Shown: positions 8,584 to 19,560 of the stretch, in pieces
Position numbering within the stretch: the stretch's first letter is position 1
How the letters are laid out: every line of letters begins with the position of its first letter
NCBI GenBank assembly: GCA_963843755.1
Contig: CAWJLS010000002.1
Coordinates: 620,001 to 684,000 of the forward strand
Direction: 5' to 3'
From: CAWJLS01 sp963843755
Lineage (GTDB): Bacteria > Acidobacteriota > Thermoanaerobaculia > Multivoradales > DATKCC01
DNA: 64,000 nucleotides
Position numbers and translations under genes: made by a program
The notes under the pieces: generated by a model
What the model was told of the DNA's origin: nothing
The model's input: the letters and a program-made list of their open reading frames with translations, nothing else
Databases searched by the model: none

Positions 8584-9018
8584 TCACCTGAGCGGCACGA
8601 CGGCCACGGTCTCGATCTCGAGCAGCAGGTCGGGGTTGGCCAGGGCGGCGACGTGGAGCAGGTTGACCATCGGGGGGTTGGGGCGGCCGTTCCAGGCGGT
8701 CTGGTAGGCCTGGAGGACCGGGCCCGGGTTCTCGCCGGCCGCCAGGTAGAACGTCCAGCCGATGACGTGGCCCAGGTCGGCGCCGGCGGCCGCCAGGGCG
8801 GTCCGGATGTTGGCGAAGACCTGGGCCGCCTGGGCCGCCATGTCTCCCTTGCCGACCACGGCGCCGCCGGCGTCGACGGAGACCTGGCCGGCGACGCGGA
8901 CGGTCCGGACGGGGCCGGAGACGCTGACGACCTGGGTGAAGTGAGGGTTGGTGTAGAGGCCCTCCGGGTTGATGTGGCGGATGTCGCTCCGCTCGGGGTC
9001 GTTTGCGGACGGGCTCAT
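8584..9018 (-). CDS. RidA/YjgF-family protein
   Basis: 144 residues from the ATG at 9018, which overlaps the stop of the upstream membrane protein gene (ATGA). The trimeric chorismate-mutase-like fold is recognisable from VSGPVRTVRVAGQVSVDAGG, the AAQVFANIRTALAAAGADLG helix and the closing LLLEIETVAVVPLR strand. In true RidA imine deaminases an Arg sits in a PARS-type motif before the last helix-strand; here the matching stretch reads NPPMVNLLHV with no Arg. I therefore expect another Rid subfamily, possibly lacking imine deaminase activity. Confidence 0.87.
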   Translation of the reverse strand: MSPSANDPERSDIRHINPEGLYTNPHFTQVVSVSGPVRTVRVAGQVSVDAGGAVVGKGDMAAQAAQVFANIRTALAAAGADLGHVIGWTFYLAAGENPGPVLQAYQTAWNGRPNPPMVNLLHVAALANPDLLLEIETVAVVPLR

Positions 9019-9323
9019 GGGCTCTCCTCGAGGTCGATCTCCAGGCCACCGACCGTGCCGGCGATGACGTTGTACACGAGGCCCACCAACAGGCCGACGA
9101 TCGTCCCGAGGATGCCATAGAAGATCGGCAGGGCGATGACCGCCCCGGCGCCCAGCAGGACCGGACCCCAGGTCGCCCCCAGGCCGTGGCCGAAGCTCCA
9201 ACTGGAGGCGGCGGCGAAGACGGAGAACAGGGAGAACAGGGCGCCCGCGACCAACCCGATGCAGGCGTAGATCAGGCCCAGAACCTTGGCCAGGGACACG
9301 ATACGGACCCGACGGATGATCAT
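9015..9323 (-). CDS. Small membrane protein (DUF3566-like)
   Basis: 102 residues with a strong GGAGGAGG ribosome site before the ATG. The N-terminus MIIRRVRIVSLAKVLGLIYA is followed by two long hydrophobic stretches (about residues 10-40 and 50-92) and a short acidic tail. This layout resembles small transmembrane proteins with a DUF3566-like domain, of unknown role. It is translationally coupled to the RidA-family gene downstream, but no functional link is known. Confidence 0.75.
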   Translation of the reverse strand: MIIRRVRIVSLAKVLGLIYACIGLVAGALFSLFSVFAAASSWSFGHGLGATWGPVLLGAGAVIALPIFYGILGTIVGLLVGLVYNVIAGTVGGLEIDLEESP

Positions 9324-9390
9324 GATCGACCTCCTCCTCGAAGGCGTCGTTACCGGTGAACCGGGTTGTCGAAAGCGCCCGGCGAGCCGT

Positions 9391-9450
9391 GCTGCGATCC
9401 GCGCTGCGATCCGCCTTGCGATCCGCCTTGCGATCCGCCCTGCGATCTGG
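9391..9450. repeat. Five tandem 12-bp repeats
   Basis: Consensus (G/C)(C/T)TGCGATCCGC occurs five times in perfect 12-base register, the last copy diverged (CCTGCGATCTGG). It fills the middle of the 211-base divergent space between the DUF3566-like gene and the plus-strand membrane gene, where promoters of both should lie. Confidence 0.8.
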
Positions 9451-9534
9451 ATCGCTGGTCCGCCCTCGGTGCACGGGTCGCTTCTGATTGCTGGTACGCT
9501 TTTCGGACCGACCTATTCCCGCGAGACCCCTGCC

Positions 9535-10590
9535 ATGACCGCCGGCCGCCTCCTCGATCGCCGTTCGTACGCACTGTTCAGCAGCGTCGCATTCCTGGTC
9601 GTCCTCGCCGAGACCTTGTTGGTCCGTTCGGTGGCCTTCGCCCGCGATCCGGACCTGCTGGCGCTCGCCGTCACCTTCGACTTCGTGGTGACCGTGCCGC
9701 TGCTCTTCTACCTGCTCGTGGTCCGGCGTGGCGACGCGCCGTGGCCCGCCCTCGTGCCGGTCGTCGTCCTCTCCTGGCTGGCGGCCAGCCGGGTCCTGCC
9801 CGCGGGGCACCACCAGCCCCTCCGGGCGGTGGAGCTCCTGTTCCCGCTGGTCGAGCTGGCGCTGTTCGCGGTCCTGGCGATCCGTATCCGCCGCGTCGTG
9901 CGGGCGGTGCGCCGCGCCGGCAAGGGCGACCTGTTGACGGCGCTGCGCGCCGGGTTCGCCGAGGGGCTGGGGGATCACGTGGGCTCCCGGGTCCTGGCCG
10001 ACGAGCTGGCGACCTGGGGCTACGCCTTCTCGTTCCGCCGCGCACCGGGTGCCCGGGTCTCTCGAGAGCTGGATGGTGCCGAGCGCTTCACCTACCACCG
10101 GACCGCCGCCTGGGGTGGGATTCTCCTGTTTCTCCTGGTGATGACCGGCTCCGAGGGGCTGGCGGTCCACTTCTTCATCGCCCGCTGGAGCGTGCGGGCC
10201 GCCTGGCTGCTCTCGGCCCTCACCGCCTACGGGCTGGTCTGGCTGATCGGCGACTACCGGGCCATGGCGCGCAGGACGATCGACCTCGAAGGCGATCTGC
10301 TCCGCATCCGCCTCGGGCTGCGCTGGACCGTGGACCTGCCGGTCGAGCGCATCGCCGCTGTCGAGCGCCGGCCGACCCCGCCGGCGCGCAAGAGCCCCGG
10401 CTACCTGCGGGTCACGCCGCTCGACGCTCCCGACCTGCTCCTGCGCCTGGAGTCGCCGGTCACCGTCCACGGGCCGTTCGGTATCCGCAAGGTCGCCGAC
10501 CGCATCGGCCTCGCAGCGGACGAGCCCGATCGGCTGGCAACTCAACTGGAACGGGCGGTCGGCGAGCGGGCACCCTCCGCCGGCTCCTGA
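9535..10590 (+). CDS. Polytopic membrane protein with C-terminal cytoplasmic domain
   Basis: 351 residues from the ATG at 9535. About six hydrophobic segments can be seen: four in the first 125 residues and two around residues 185-240 (GILLFLLVMTGSEGLAV; AAWLLSALTAYGLVWL). Between them is a soluble stretch of about 60 residues. The final 100 residues (IDLEGDLLRIRLGLRWTVDL) are hydrophilic with alternating beta pattern, resembling a PH-like/YdbT domain. I do not recognise the family and assign no function. Confidence 0.75.
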   Translation: MTAGRLLDRRSYALFSSVAFLVVLAETLLVRSVAFARDPDLLALAVTFDFVVTVPLLFYLLVVRRGDAPWPALVPVVVLSWLAASRVLPAGHHQPLRAVELLFPLVELALFAVLAIRIRRVVRAVRRAGKGDLLTALRAGFAEGLGDHVGSRVLADELATWGYAFSFRRAPGARVSRELDGAERFTYHRTAAWGGILLFLLVMTGSEGLAVHFFIARWSVRAAWLLSALTAYGLVWLIGDYRAMARRTIDLEGDLLRIRLGLRWTVDLPVERIAAVERRPTPPARKSPGYLRVTPLDAPDLLLRLESPVTVHGPFGIRKVADRIGLAADEPDRLATQLERAVGERAPSAGS

Positions 10591-10796
10591 CGCGCCGACG
10601 GCGCGCACCCCGGGCGTAGAGAGCCCGGTGAGATCCCGGCCCGAGCCATGAATCGGCGCAATTGCGCCGTCTCCGGCGAGCGGATACGATGGTCAGCCAC
10701 TCCGCGGGCCTCTTCGAACGATCCGACACCCGGTAGGCCCCGGAGCCAGCCGTCCCCCAGGGACCCCAGCAATCAGCGATCCGGAGCCCCCAGCCC

Positions 10797-11993
10797 ATGC
10801 TCACCATCGAGAAGCCGACCACCGCCTCGGGCGTCGAGACTCCTTCCGGCCCCGACTTCTCCCTGACCGAGGAGCAGCGGGCCATTCAGCAGCTCGCCCG
10901 CGAGTTCGCCCGCAACGAGGTCGACCCGATCGTCGAGGAGATCGACGAGGCCCAGCGGTTCCCGCGGGAGGTCATCCAGAAGGCGGCGGAGCTCGGCTTC
11001 CTGGGCATCATCTTCCCGGAAGAGCTGGGCGGCGCCGGCCTCGGCTACACCGAGTACGTGCTGGTGGTGACCGAGCTGTCCAAGGTCGATCCGTCGGTCG
11101 GCATCTCGGTGGCGGCGCACAACTCCCTGTGCACGAACCACATCTTCAAGTTCGGCTCCGAGGAGCAGAAGGAGCGCTGGGTCCGGCCGCTGGCTACGGG
11201 GCAGAAGATCGGCGCCTGGAGCCTGACCGAGCCCGGCGCCGGCTCCGACGCCGGCGGCACCCGCACCCGGGCCGAGAAGGTGGACGGCGGCTGGCTGCTC
11301 AACGGTGCCAAGACCTTCACCACCCACGGCTCGGTGGGCGAGATCTGCGTGGTGATGGCGGTGACCGACCCGGACGGCCAGAAGGGGCGCAACGTCTCCG
11401 CCTTCGTGCTCGAGAAGGGCATGGACGGGTTCCGCCCGGGCAAGAAGGAGAACAAGCTCGGCATCCGCGCCTCCGACACCGCCGAGGTGGTGATGGAGAA
11501 CTGCTTCGTCCCGGACGATCACCTGCTCGGCAACGAGGGCGAGGGCTTCAAGCAGGCCCTGGCGATCCTCGACGGTGGCCGGATCTCGATCGCGGCCCTC
11601 GGCCTGGGCACCGCCATCGGCGCGTTCGAGACCGCCCGCGACTACGCCAAGGAGCGCGAGCAGTTCGGCAAGCCGATCGCCAGCTTCCAGGCGATCCAGT
11701 TCCACCTGGCGGAGATGGCGACCCGCATCGCCGCCGCCGAGGCGCTGACCTTCGCCGCCTGCGACGCCATGGACCGGGGCGTGCCGGTGACCCGGCTCTC
11801 GGCCGAGGCCAAGCTGACCACCGGCGAGGCGGCGGTCTTCTGCTCCGAGCGGGGGGTCCAGATCCTCGGCGGCTACGGCTTCATCAAGGACTACCGTGCC
11901 GAGAAGTACTACCGCGACGCCAAGATCTGCACCATCGGCGAGGGCACGAGCGAGATCCAGCGCCTGGTGATCGGCCGCCAGGTCCTCCGCTGA
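10797..11993 (+). CDS. Acyl-CoA dehydrogenase (short-chain type)
   Basis: 398 residues. This FAD enzyme inserts the alpha-beta double bond into acyl-CoA and passes electrons to ETF. Family signatures are present: AWSLTEPGAGSDAGG (FAD/substrate loop), LNGAKTFTTHGSVGEICVVM, and the C-terminal RDAKICTIGEGTSEIQR, whose Glu in GEGTSE corresponds to the catalytic base of short-chain enzymes. Length is normal for the family. It lies 31 bases before meaB and the methylmalonyl-CoA epimerase gene, so a role in propionate, branched-chain amino acid or short-chain fatty acid oxidation is likely. Confidence 0.95.
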   Translation: MLTIEKPTTASGVETPSGPDFSLTEEQRAIQQLAREFARNEVDPIVEEIDEAQRFPREVIQKAAELGFLGIIFPEELGGAGLGYTEYVLVVTELSKVDPSVGISVAAHNSLCTNHIFKFGSEEQKERWVRPLATGQKIGAWSLTEPGAGSDAGGTRTRAEKVDGGWLLNGAKTFTTHGSVGEICVVMAVTDPDGQKGRNVSAFVLEKGMDGFRPGKKENKLGIRASDTAEVVMENCFVPDDHLLGNEGEGFKQALAILDGGRISIAALGLGTAIGAFETARDYAKEREQFGKPIASFQAIQFHLAEMATRIAAAEALTFAACDAMDRGVPVTRLSAEAKLTTGEAAVFCSERGVQILGGYGFIKDYRAEKYYRDAKICTIGEGTSEIQRLVIGRQVLR

Positions 11994-12024
11994 GTCCGGC
12001 CGCGGGAGCCGCGAGCCTCCGCCC

Positions 12025-13185
12025 ATGCCTGCACCCTCTTCCTCGTCGTCCCCGCCGTCCCCGTCCTCCCCGTCCTCGTCCGGGAAGACATCCCTCGACG
12101 ACCTCCTGCCCGCCATCGTCGAGCGGCGCGATCCGCGCGCCCTCGGACGGGCGATCTCCCTGCTCGAACGGGGCGGCCGGGGAGAGGGGGCGGTGGAGGA
12201 GCTGATCCGGCGCCTCCGTCCTCACACCGGCCGTGCGCGGCTGATCGGCATCACCGGCCCGCCCGGCTCCGGCAAGAGCACCCTGGTCGAGGGCCTGGTG
12301 CGCACCCTGCGCGCCGGCGGCGAGACCGTCGCCGTGCTGGCGATCGACCCGACCAGCCCGTTCACCGGCGGTGCGCTCCTGGGGGACCGGGTGCGCATGC
12401 AGTCGCTGGCCACCGACCCGGGGGTGTTCATCCGCTCCATGGCGACCCGCGGCGCCCTCGGCGGCCTGGCGGCGGCGGCCCACGACGCCGTCGACGTGCT
12501 CGATGCCGCCGGCTTCGACGTGGTCATCGTCGAGACCGTCGGCGTCGGCCAGGACGAGGTCGACGTGGTGCGGAGCGTCGACACGGTCGCGGTCGTGGTG
12601 ATCCCCGGCATGGGCGACGAGATCCAGGCGGTCAAGGCCGGGCTGCTCGAGATCGCCGACGTCTTCGTGCTCAACAAGGCGGATCGGGAGGGGGCGGACC
12701 GGACCTACAAGGATCTGCTGTTCATGCTCCACTCCGCCCAGCCGGGGCCCGGCGACCAGGTGGCCGGCCGGGCCGGCGGAGCTGGCGACGAGGACGGGGG
12801 CGCCGATCGCCTGCCGCCGGTGGTGCGCACCGTGGCCCACCGCGGCGAAGGGCTGGAGGAGCTGGCCGGCGCGCTGGCCGAGCACCGGCGTTGGCTCGGC
12901 GGGCGGGGGCTCCTGGCCGAGCGCCGCCGGCGCCGCCTCGAGCTGCGCATCGAAGAGGCCCTCAAGCGCCACGTGCTGGCCGCCGCCTCGCGGGCCGACC
13001 GCCTGGCACGGGAGGTCGACCGGGCGGAGCGGGAAGGGCTCGACCCCTATGCCGCGGCCGACCAGCTTCTCGGCGAGCTCGGCCTCGGCTCCGGGACCGG
13101 TGCTGGGGCCGCCGCGGACCCTGAGGCGGAGACTCTCACCGACGACGATTCGCTGGATCGGCAGGAGCAGGAGGACGTTTCATGA
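12025..13185 (+). CDS. meaB: Methylmalonyl-CoA mutase-associated GTPase MeaB
   Basis: 386 residues. A G3E-type P-loop GTPase that protects and reloads B12-dependent methylmalonyl-CoA mutase. The N-terminal 20 residues are almost entirely Ser and Pro and look like an added low-complexity tail. The core has Walker A (GITGPPGSGKST), the IDPTSPFTGGALLGDR switch region, IVETVGVGQDEVDV and the guanine-specificity NKAD. The C-terminal dimerisation helix region is present but followed by an unusual acidic tail. The mutase subunits themselves are not in the window. The next gene, methylmalonyl-CoA epimerase, overlaps by 4 bases. Confidence 0.94.
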   Translation: MPAPSSSSSPPSPSSPSSSGKTSLDDLLPAIVERRDPRALGRAISLLERGGRGEGAVEELIRRLRPHTGRARLIGITGPPGSGKSTLVEGLVRTLRAGGETVAVLAIDPTSPFTGGALLGDRVRMQSLATDPGVFIRSMATRGALGGLAAAAHDAVDVLDAAGFDVVIVETVGVGQDEVDVVRSVDTVAVVVIPGMGDEIQAVKAGLLEIADVFVLNKADREGADRTYKDLLFMLHSAQPGPGDQVAGRAGGAGDEDGGADRLPPVVRTVAHRGEGLEELAGALAEHRRWLGGRGLLAERRRRRLELRIEEALKRHVLAAASRADRLAREVDRAEREGLDPYAAADQLLGELGLGSGTGAGAAADPEAETLTDDDSLDRQEQEDVS

Positions 13186-13628
13186 TCGACAAGATCGACC
13201 ACGTGGGGATCGCCGTGCGCTCCATCGAGGAGGCGCGAGGCTTCTACGAGGCCCTCGGCCTCGAGGTGGAGGAGATCGAGGAGGTGCCGCAGGAAGGGGT
13301 GCGGGTGGCGATGATCCCGTGCGGCGGCAGCCGGATCGAGCTGCTCGAGCCGACGCGAGAGGACTCCGCCATCGCCAAGTTCCTCGAGCGCCAGGGGCCG
13401 GGCATCCATCATCTCTGCTTCGCCTCGGACGACGTCGAGGCGGACGACGGCACCCTGCGCGGAGGCGGCTACCGGTTGATCCGCGACCAGCCGACCCGAG
13501 GCGCCGGTGGGTCGCGTGTCCAGTTCGTCCACCCGAAGAGCGCCGGCGGTGTGCTGGTCGAGCTGGCCCAGCCGGCCCAGCCAGCCCAGCCGGCCGAGGC
13601 GGGGCCGCCGGCGGGGGAGGACGAGTGA
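13182..13628 (+). CDS. mce: Methylmalonyl-CoA epimerase
   Basis: 148 residues of the vicinal-oxygen-chelate fold. It interconverts the R and S forms of methylmalonyl-CoA, feeding the mutase. The metal ligands are visible: His in KIDHVGIAV, Glu in SRIELLEP, His in GIHHLCF and Glu in GVLVELAQ. A short Pro/Ala-rich tail follows the fold. It overlaps the meaB stop (ATGA) and is itself overlapped by the next gene (GTGA), so a co-translated metabolic operon is clear. Confidence 0.94.
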   Translation: MIDKIDHVGIAVRSIEEARGFYEALGLEVEEIEEVPQEGVRVAMIPCGGSRIELLEPTREDSAIAKFLERQGPGIHHLCFASDDVEADDGTLRGGGYRLIRDQPTRGAGGSRVQFVHPKSAGGVLVELAQPAQPAQPAEAGPPAGEDE

Positions 13629-14011
13629 CCGGCGGCGGACACGGCGGGACGAGGGTGGCGGCGCCGGCCATCGCGCCCGGCTCGGCGGTGATCGTCAACC
13701 TGATCAACCCGAGCGAGAAGTACTGGGGGATCGTCGGCGAGGTCGGCGTCGCCGGTGTCATCCTGCGCGGCATCGGGGTCGAGACCTTCGACGACTGGAT
13801 GGCCCAGGCGGCGCGGGGCGAGGAACGCACCCTCGACCTCGCCACCATGTTCTTCCCCCTCTTCCGGATCGAGCGGATCTTCCTCGACGAGCCGGTGGGG
13901 TTGGTGGAGAGCTACGGCGAACGGTTCTACCGCCGGGTCGGCCGGCCGGTGGAGGAGTATGTCGGGCTGCGGATCGAGGCCGTTGGCGACGACGGCGAGG
14001 TGCCGTCCTAG
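13625..14011 (+). CDS. Conserved protein of unknown function in the methylmalonyl-CoA operon
   Basis: 128 residues starting at a GTG that overlaps the stop of mce (GTGA). After a Gly-rich leader the sequence reads VIVNLINPSEKYWGIVGEVG, then AGVILRGIGVETFDDW, then a hydrophobic FFPLFRIERIFLDEP segment. The pattern of short beta strands with a central Trp/Gly motif suggests a small beta-barrel, perhaps SH3- or Sm-like, but this is only a guess from strand pattern. No signal peptide or membrane segment. Its stop TAG interlocks with the stop of the convergent gene. Confidence 0.8.
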   Translation: MTGGGHGGTRVAAPAIAPGSAVIVNLINPSEKYWGIVGEVGVAGVILRGIGVETFDDWMAQAARGEERTLDLATMFFPLFRIERIFLDEPVGLVESYGERFYRRVGRPVEEYVGLRIEAVGDDGEVPS

Positions 14012-14799
14012 AACTGGACGTGCTGGACGAAGAACTGGGCGACCTCGACGTGGTCGCCGACCAGATCCTGGGCCAGGTCGCGGGTGAGGACGAACTGGCC
14101 AGCCCGCTCGCGCTCGGGGGTGGCGAGGAGCAGCTCGAGGGCGCTCACCTTGTCCGGGTGGTCCTGCTCGACGGCGAGCAGCGCCTCGGCGGCGATCTGT
14201 AGGGCGCGGAAGACGGACGCCTCGGAGTTGGTGGTGATCTCGGCGAACGGGCGCGAGCTCTCTGTGCCCTGGTAGAGCTCCACGTTGTCGATGCCCTGGC
14301 CGCGGAAGAAGCGCTGCATCTCGCCGGCCAGCTCGACGTCGCGGAACGGGCGCCGCGGCAGGCTCTGGAGGTCGATGAACCCGGCCGGGGTCTTGACCGT
14401 CTTGGTGGCGGGGTTCGCCGGCTGCTCCCGGCGGTAGGGCTCCAGGCGGACCTTGCCGCCGCGGCTGGCGGCCAGGTCGGCCAGGCTCTTGCCCTCCTCG
14501 GGCTGTTCGTTGTCGGCGTTGGTGCGCGCCCGCGCATCGCCGCCGTCGATCACCAGCGCCTTGCCGTATCCCGCCTCGTTCGCCTTGCGGGTGGCCTCGA
14601 CGTCGATCTCGTTCGGGTCCATCGACGTGACCACGCCGTTGGGCAGCTCGATGATCGCCTTGCCGTTCTCGATCTTGTACTCCTTGGCGACCACCATCTG
14701 GTCGCCGCTCTTGAGCACGATGACGTAGGCCGCCGCCGGCCCGGCGAGGATCAGGGCGGCGAGTGCTGCGAGGAGGGCGGTGCGAACGAGGTGCTTCAT
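14008..14799 (-). CDS. Secreted protein of unknown function
   Basis: 263 residues. A clear signal peptide (MKHLVRTALLAALAALILAG, cleavage likely after PAAA) is followed by a beta-rich segment, YVIVLKSGDQMVVAKEYKIE, and a strand reading KAIIELPNGVVTSMDPNEID, which resembles small beta-barrel domains seen in secreted acidobacterial proteins. Residues 150-263 are mixed helical and charged. No catalytic motif is visible. Its stop codon interlocks with that of the preceding plus-strand gene (CTAG), leaving no space for a terminator between them. Confidence 0.8.
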   Translation of the reverse strand: MKHLVRTALLAALAALILAGPAAAYVIVLKSGDQMVVAKEYKIENGKAIIELPNGVVTSMDPNEIDVEATRKANEAGYGKALVIDGGDARARTNADNEQPEEGKSLADLAASRGGKVRLEPYRREQPANPATKTVKTPAGFIDLQSLPRRPFRDVELAGEMQRFFRGQGIDNVELYQGTESSRPFAEITTNSEASVFRALQIAAEALLAVEQDHPDKVSALELLLATPERERAGQFVLTRDLAQDLVGDHVEVAQFFVQHVQF

Positions 14800-15046
14800 G
14801 GTGGCTCCCGGAGCGGTGGGCGATCGATGATCGACTTGCTATCATACCCGAACCCCCGAGCCCGGGCGGACCGCGCCACCGGCTTCGGACGTCTCCAGGC
14901 GTCCCCCCAGGCGTCCCCAGAGGACCCCGGCCAGTGGCCAGCGGAGCACGGGATCGACCAGACGAGCAGGGACCGGCCGGCGCCGGCAGCGGAGCGGCGG
15001 GCCAGTCGACACGGATCGCAGCCGATCCAGGAGAGAGACCGACGTC

Positions 15047-16072
15047 ATGTTGATCGTCATGAAGATGGATGCGTCCCCGGCCCAGGTCGAGAAGGTCGTG
15101 TCCGCCGTCGAGGAGCGGGGCCTCAAGGCCCACGCGATCCCCGGCGCGCAGCGCACCGCCATCGGCATCACCGGCAACCTGGGCATCGTCGAGCCGGTCC
15201 ATTTCGAGTCCCTCGACGGCGTGCTCGAGGTCATCCCGGTCAGCCATCCCTACAAGCTCGTCTCCCGGGAGTTCAAGGCGAGCAACACGGTGGTCGACGT
15301 CTCCGGCGTCAAGATCGGCGGCTCCGAGCTGGCCGTGATCGCCGGCCCCTGCTCGGTCGAGAGCTACGACCAGACGCTGCGCATCGCCCGCGCCGTCAAG
15401 GCCGCCGGGGCGCACATCCTGCGCGGCGGCGCCTACAAGCCGCGCACCAGCCCGTACAGCTTCCAGGGCCTGGGGCGCGAAGGGCTCGAGATCCTCGCCC
15501 GGGTGCGCGAAGAGACCGGCCTGCCGGTGGTCACCGAGGCGACGGACATCGACGTCCTCGACCAGGTGGCGGAGTACGCCGACATGGTCCAGATCGGCGC
15601 CCGCAACATGCAGAACTACACCCTGCTCAAGCGGGCCGGCCGCTGCGGCCGGCCGGTGCTCCTGAAGCGCGGCATGAACGCCACGATCACCGAGCTGCTG
15701 CTCGCCGCCGAGTACCTGCTCGACCAGGGCAACCGCGACGTCGTCCTGTGCGAGCGCGGCATCCGCACCTTCGCCGACCACACCCGCAACACCCTGGACG
15801 TCTCGGCGGTGCCGGCGGTGCAGCGGATCAGCCACCTGCCGATCCTGTGCGACCCGAGCCACGCCTCGGGCAAGCGCCACAAGGTGCTGCCGCTGGCCCG
15901 TGCGGCGGTCGCCGTCGGCGCCAACGGCATCATGGTCGAAGTCCACGACCGGCCGGCGGAAGCGCTCTCCGACGGCCCGCAGGCGATCCTGCCCGACCAG
16001 TTCGAGCAACTCGTCGAGCAGCTCCGGGCGCTGGCTCCGATGGTCGATCGCACCTTCCCGGCGTTGGTTTGA
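15047..16072 (+). CDS. aroF: 3-deoxy-7-phosphoheptulonate synthase (AroF/AroG2 type)
   Basis: 341 residues. It condenses phosphoenolpyruvate and erythrose-4-phosphate in the first step of aromatic amino acid synthesis. Residues 1-70 form a ferredoxin-like regulatory domain (MLIVMKMDASPAQVEKVVSA) and the TIM barrel follows. Signatures include AGPCSVES, LRGGAYKPRTSPYSFQG, MVQIGARNMQNY, LLKRGM and LCDPSHASGKR with a metal ligand Cys/His. It is the type Ibeta enzyme in which the N-terminal domain can mediate feedback by Phe or Tyr. It lies 28 bases before carA and so may be co-transcribed. Confidence 0.96.
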   Translation: MLIVMKMDASPAQVEKVVSAVEERGLKAHAIPGAQRTAIGITGNLGIVEPVHFESLDGVLEVIPVSHPYKLVSREFKASNTVVDVSGVKIGGSELAVIAGPCSVESYDQTLRIARAVKAAGAHILRGGAYKPRTSPYSFQGLGREGLEILARVREETGLPVVTEATDIDVLDQVAEYADMVQIGARNMQNYTLLKRAGRCGRPVLLKRGMNATITELLLAAEYLLDQGNRDVVLCERGIRTFADHTRNTLDVSAVPAVQRISHLPILCDPSHASGKRHKVLPLARAAVAVGANGIMVEVHDRPAEALSDGPQAILPDQFEQLVEQLRALAPMVDRTFPALV

Positions 16073-16100
16073 GACGGTGCCCGCGGAGCCGGGGAGGTAG

Positions 16101-17228
<1,128 letters not shown>

Positions 17229-17256
17229 GCTCCTAGGCGGCAGGCCCTCCCCGGCG

Positions 17257-17267
17257 CCCCCCCCCCC
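17257..17267. repeat. Eleven-C homopolymer before a start codon
   Basis: A run of 11 C (17257-17267) is followed by ATCCCCCCATCTCCCC and then the ATG of the LolC-like gene at 17284. It fills the place where a ribosome site would be expected; no GGAGG-like motif is seen between carA and that ATG. Confidence 0.8.
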
Positions 17268-17283
17268 ATCCCCCCATCTCCCC

Positions 17284-18683
17284 ATGGCCCGAGAGCCCTC
17301 GACCGGTCCGGAGTCTCCGCCCGCGTCCCAGCCCGACGCGAAGCAGAGCGCGCGGACCGGGCCCCAGCCGTTGCGGGGCCCGGTGCCGTGGGTCGTCGCC
17401 TGGCGCTTCCTCCGTCACCGGCGGAGCCGGCTGCTCAACGGCACCGCCCGGGCCGCCCTCGCCGCCACCACCCTCGGCGTCATGGCCATGGTCATCGCCA
17501 TGGCGCTGATGACCGGCTACCGGGAGGATCTCGAGGCCAAGCTCCTGTCGGGCAACGCCGCCATCCTCGCCTATCCGCTGTCGCCGGCCGGCTCCACCGA
17601 CGGGGCGCTGCAGCCGAGCCGCTCCGCCATGGATCGGCTGACGGCGATTCCCGGGGTCGAGCGGGCGAGCCGGGTGGCGTACGGCCAGGGGACGCTGTCC
17701 GCGCCGGAGCGGCGACCGGGCGATCGAGCGACCGCCGACGAGGACGGCGGGGCGACAGGCAGACGCGAGGCCGATCGCCAGGTGGAGGTGACGCTGCGCG
17801 GGATCGAGCCCGGCGGCGGGCTCCTCTCCGGCACCGCCGAGCAGCTCGGGACCGGTGACGGCGGCATCCCCGGGGCGGTCCTGGGCGTCGAGCTGGCGCG
17901 GACCCTGGGCGCCCGGAAGGGCGACGTGCTGCGGCTGGTCGTGCTCGGCTTCGTTCACGGCGACCCGCGGTTCCGCTACGCCTCGGTCCGCGTCTCGGGC
18001 ACCTTCGAGAGCGGCTTCGCCGAGTTCGACCGGAGCTGGGTGGCCCTGGACCGGGCGGTGGTCCGGCGCCTCACCGGCGGCGGCAGCGGTACGGGCGGCG
18101 GCTCGGGGGGCGACAGCGGCGCCACCGACCTGGTGGAGATCGCCGTGACGCCGTCGACGACGGTGTCGGACGTGGTCGCGGCGGCCCAGGAGGTGCTCGG
18201 CTCCGACTACCTGGTGACCGACACGCGGGAGCTCAACAAGCCGCTCTTCACCGCGCTGGCCCTCCAGCAGACCATGCTCTTCCTGGTCCTGGGGCTGATC
18301 GTCTGTGTGGCGACCTTCAACACCGCCTCGACTCTGGTCGTCCTGGTGCGCGAGCGGATGCGCGACATCGGCGTGCTCGCCACCCTCGGGCTGGCGCCGT
18401 CGGGACTGCGCCGGATCTTCCTGCTCTACGGCGGTCTGCTCGGCGGTGCGGGCACACTGCTCGGCGTCGCCCTCGGCTGCGGTGTCTCCTGGGCGATCAC
18501 CACCTTCCACCTCATCCGCTTCGATCCGGACGTGGCGGCGATCTACTTCCTGTCGTCGGTGTCGTTCCGGGTCGAGCCGCTCGACCTGGCGGCGGTGGTG
18601 GCGTTCACCCTCGGGATCACCCTCGCCGCCTGCGCCGTGCCGGCCTGGTTCGCCGCCCGGGTCGATCCCTCGGCGGCTCTCCG

Positions 18684-18693
<10 letters not shown>
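17284..18693 (+). CDS. LolC/LolE-family (FtsX-MacB) ABC transporter permease
   Basis: 469 residues. After a 50-residue polar tail come a first membrane helix (TTLGVMAMVIAMALMTGY), a periplasmic MacB_PCD-type domain (about residues 80-310) and three C-terminal helices (QQTMLFLVLGLIVCVATFN, GGLLGGAGTLLGVALG and AAVVAFTLGITLAACAVPAW), the classical FtsX topology. The closing motif ARVDPSAALRYE is typical of LolC/LolE, which extract lipoproteins toward the outer membrane. No LolD ATPase gene is adjacent; the closest LolD-like ATPase in the window is about 39 kb away. The periplasmic domain has low-complexity Gly/Asp/Arg insertions. Confidence 0.88.
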
Positions 18694-19538
<845 letters not shown>

Positions 19539-19560
19539 GGAGTCGGAGGGCGGGGTGGGC

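Noticed and set aside
10773..12116. 447-codon open frame opposite the acyl-CoA dehydrogenase
   Set aside because: Its sequence is low-complexity Leu/Gly/Asp/Val/Arg with no family motif, while the plus-strand gene is a certain acyl-CoA dehydrogenase.
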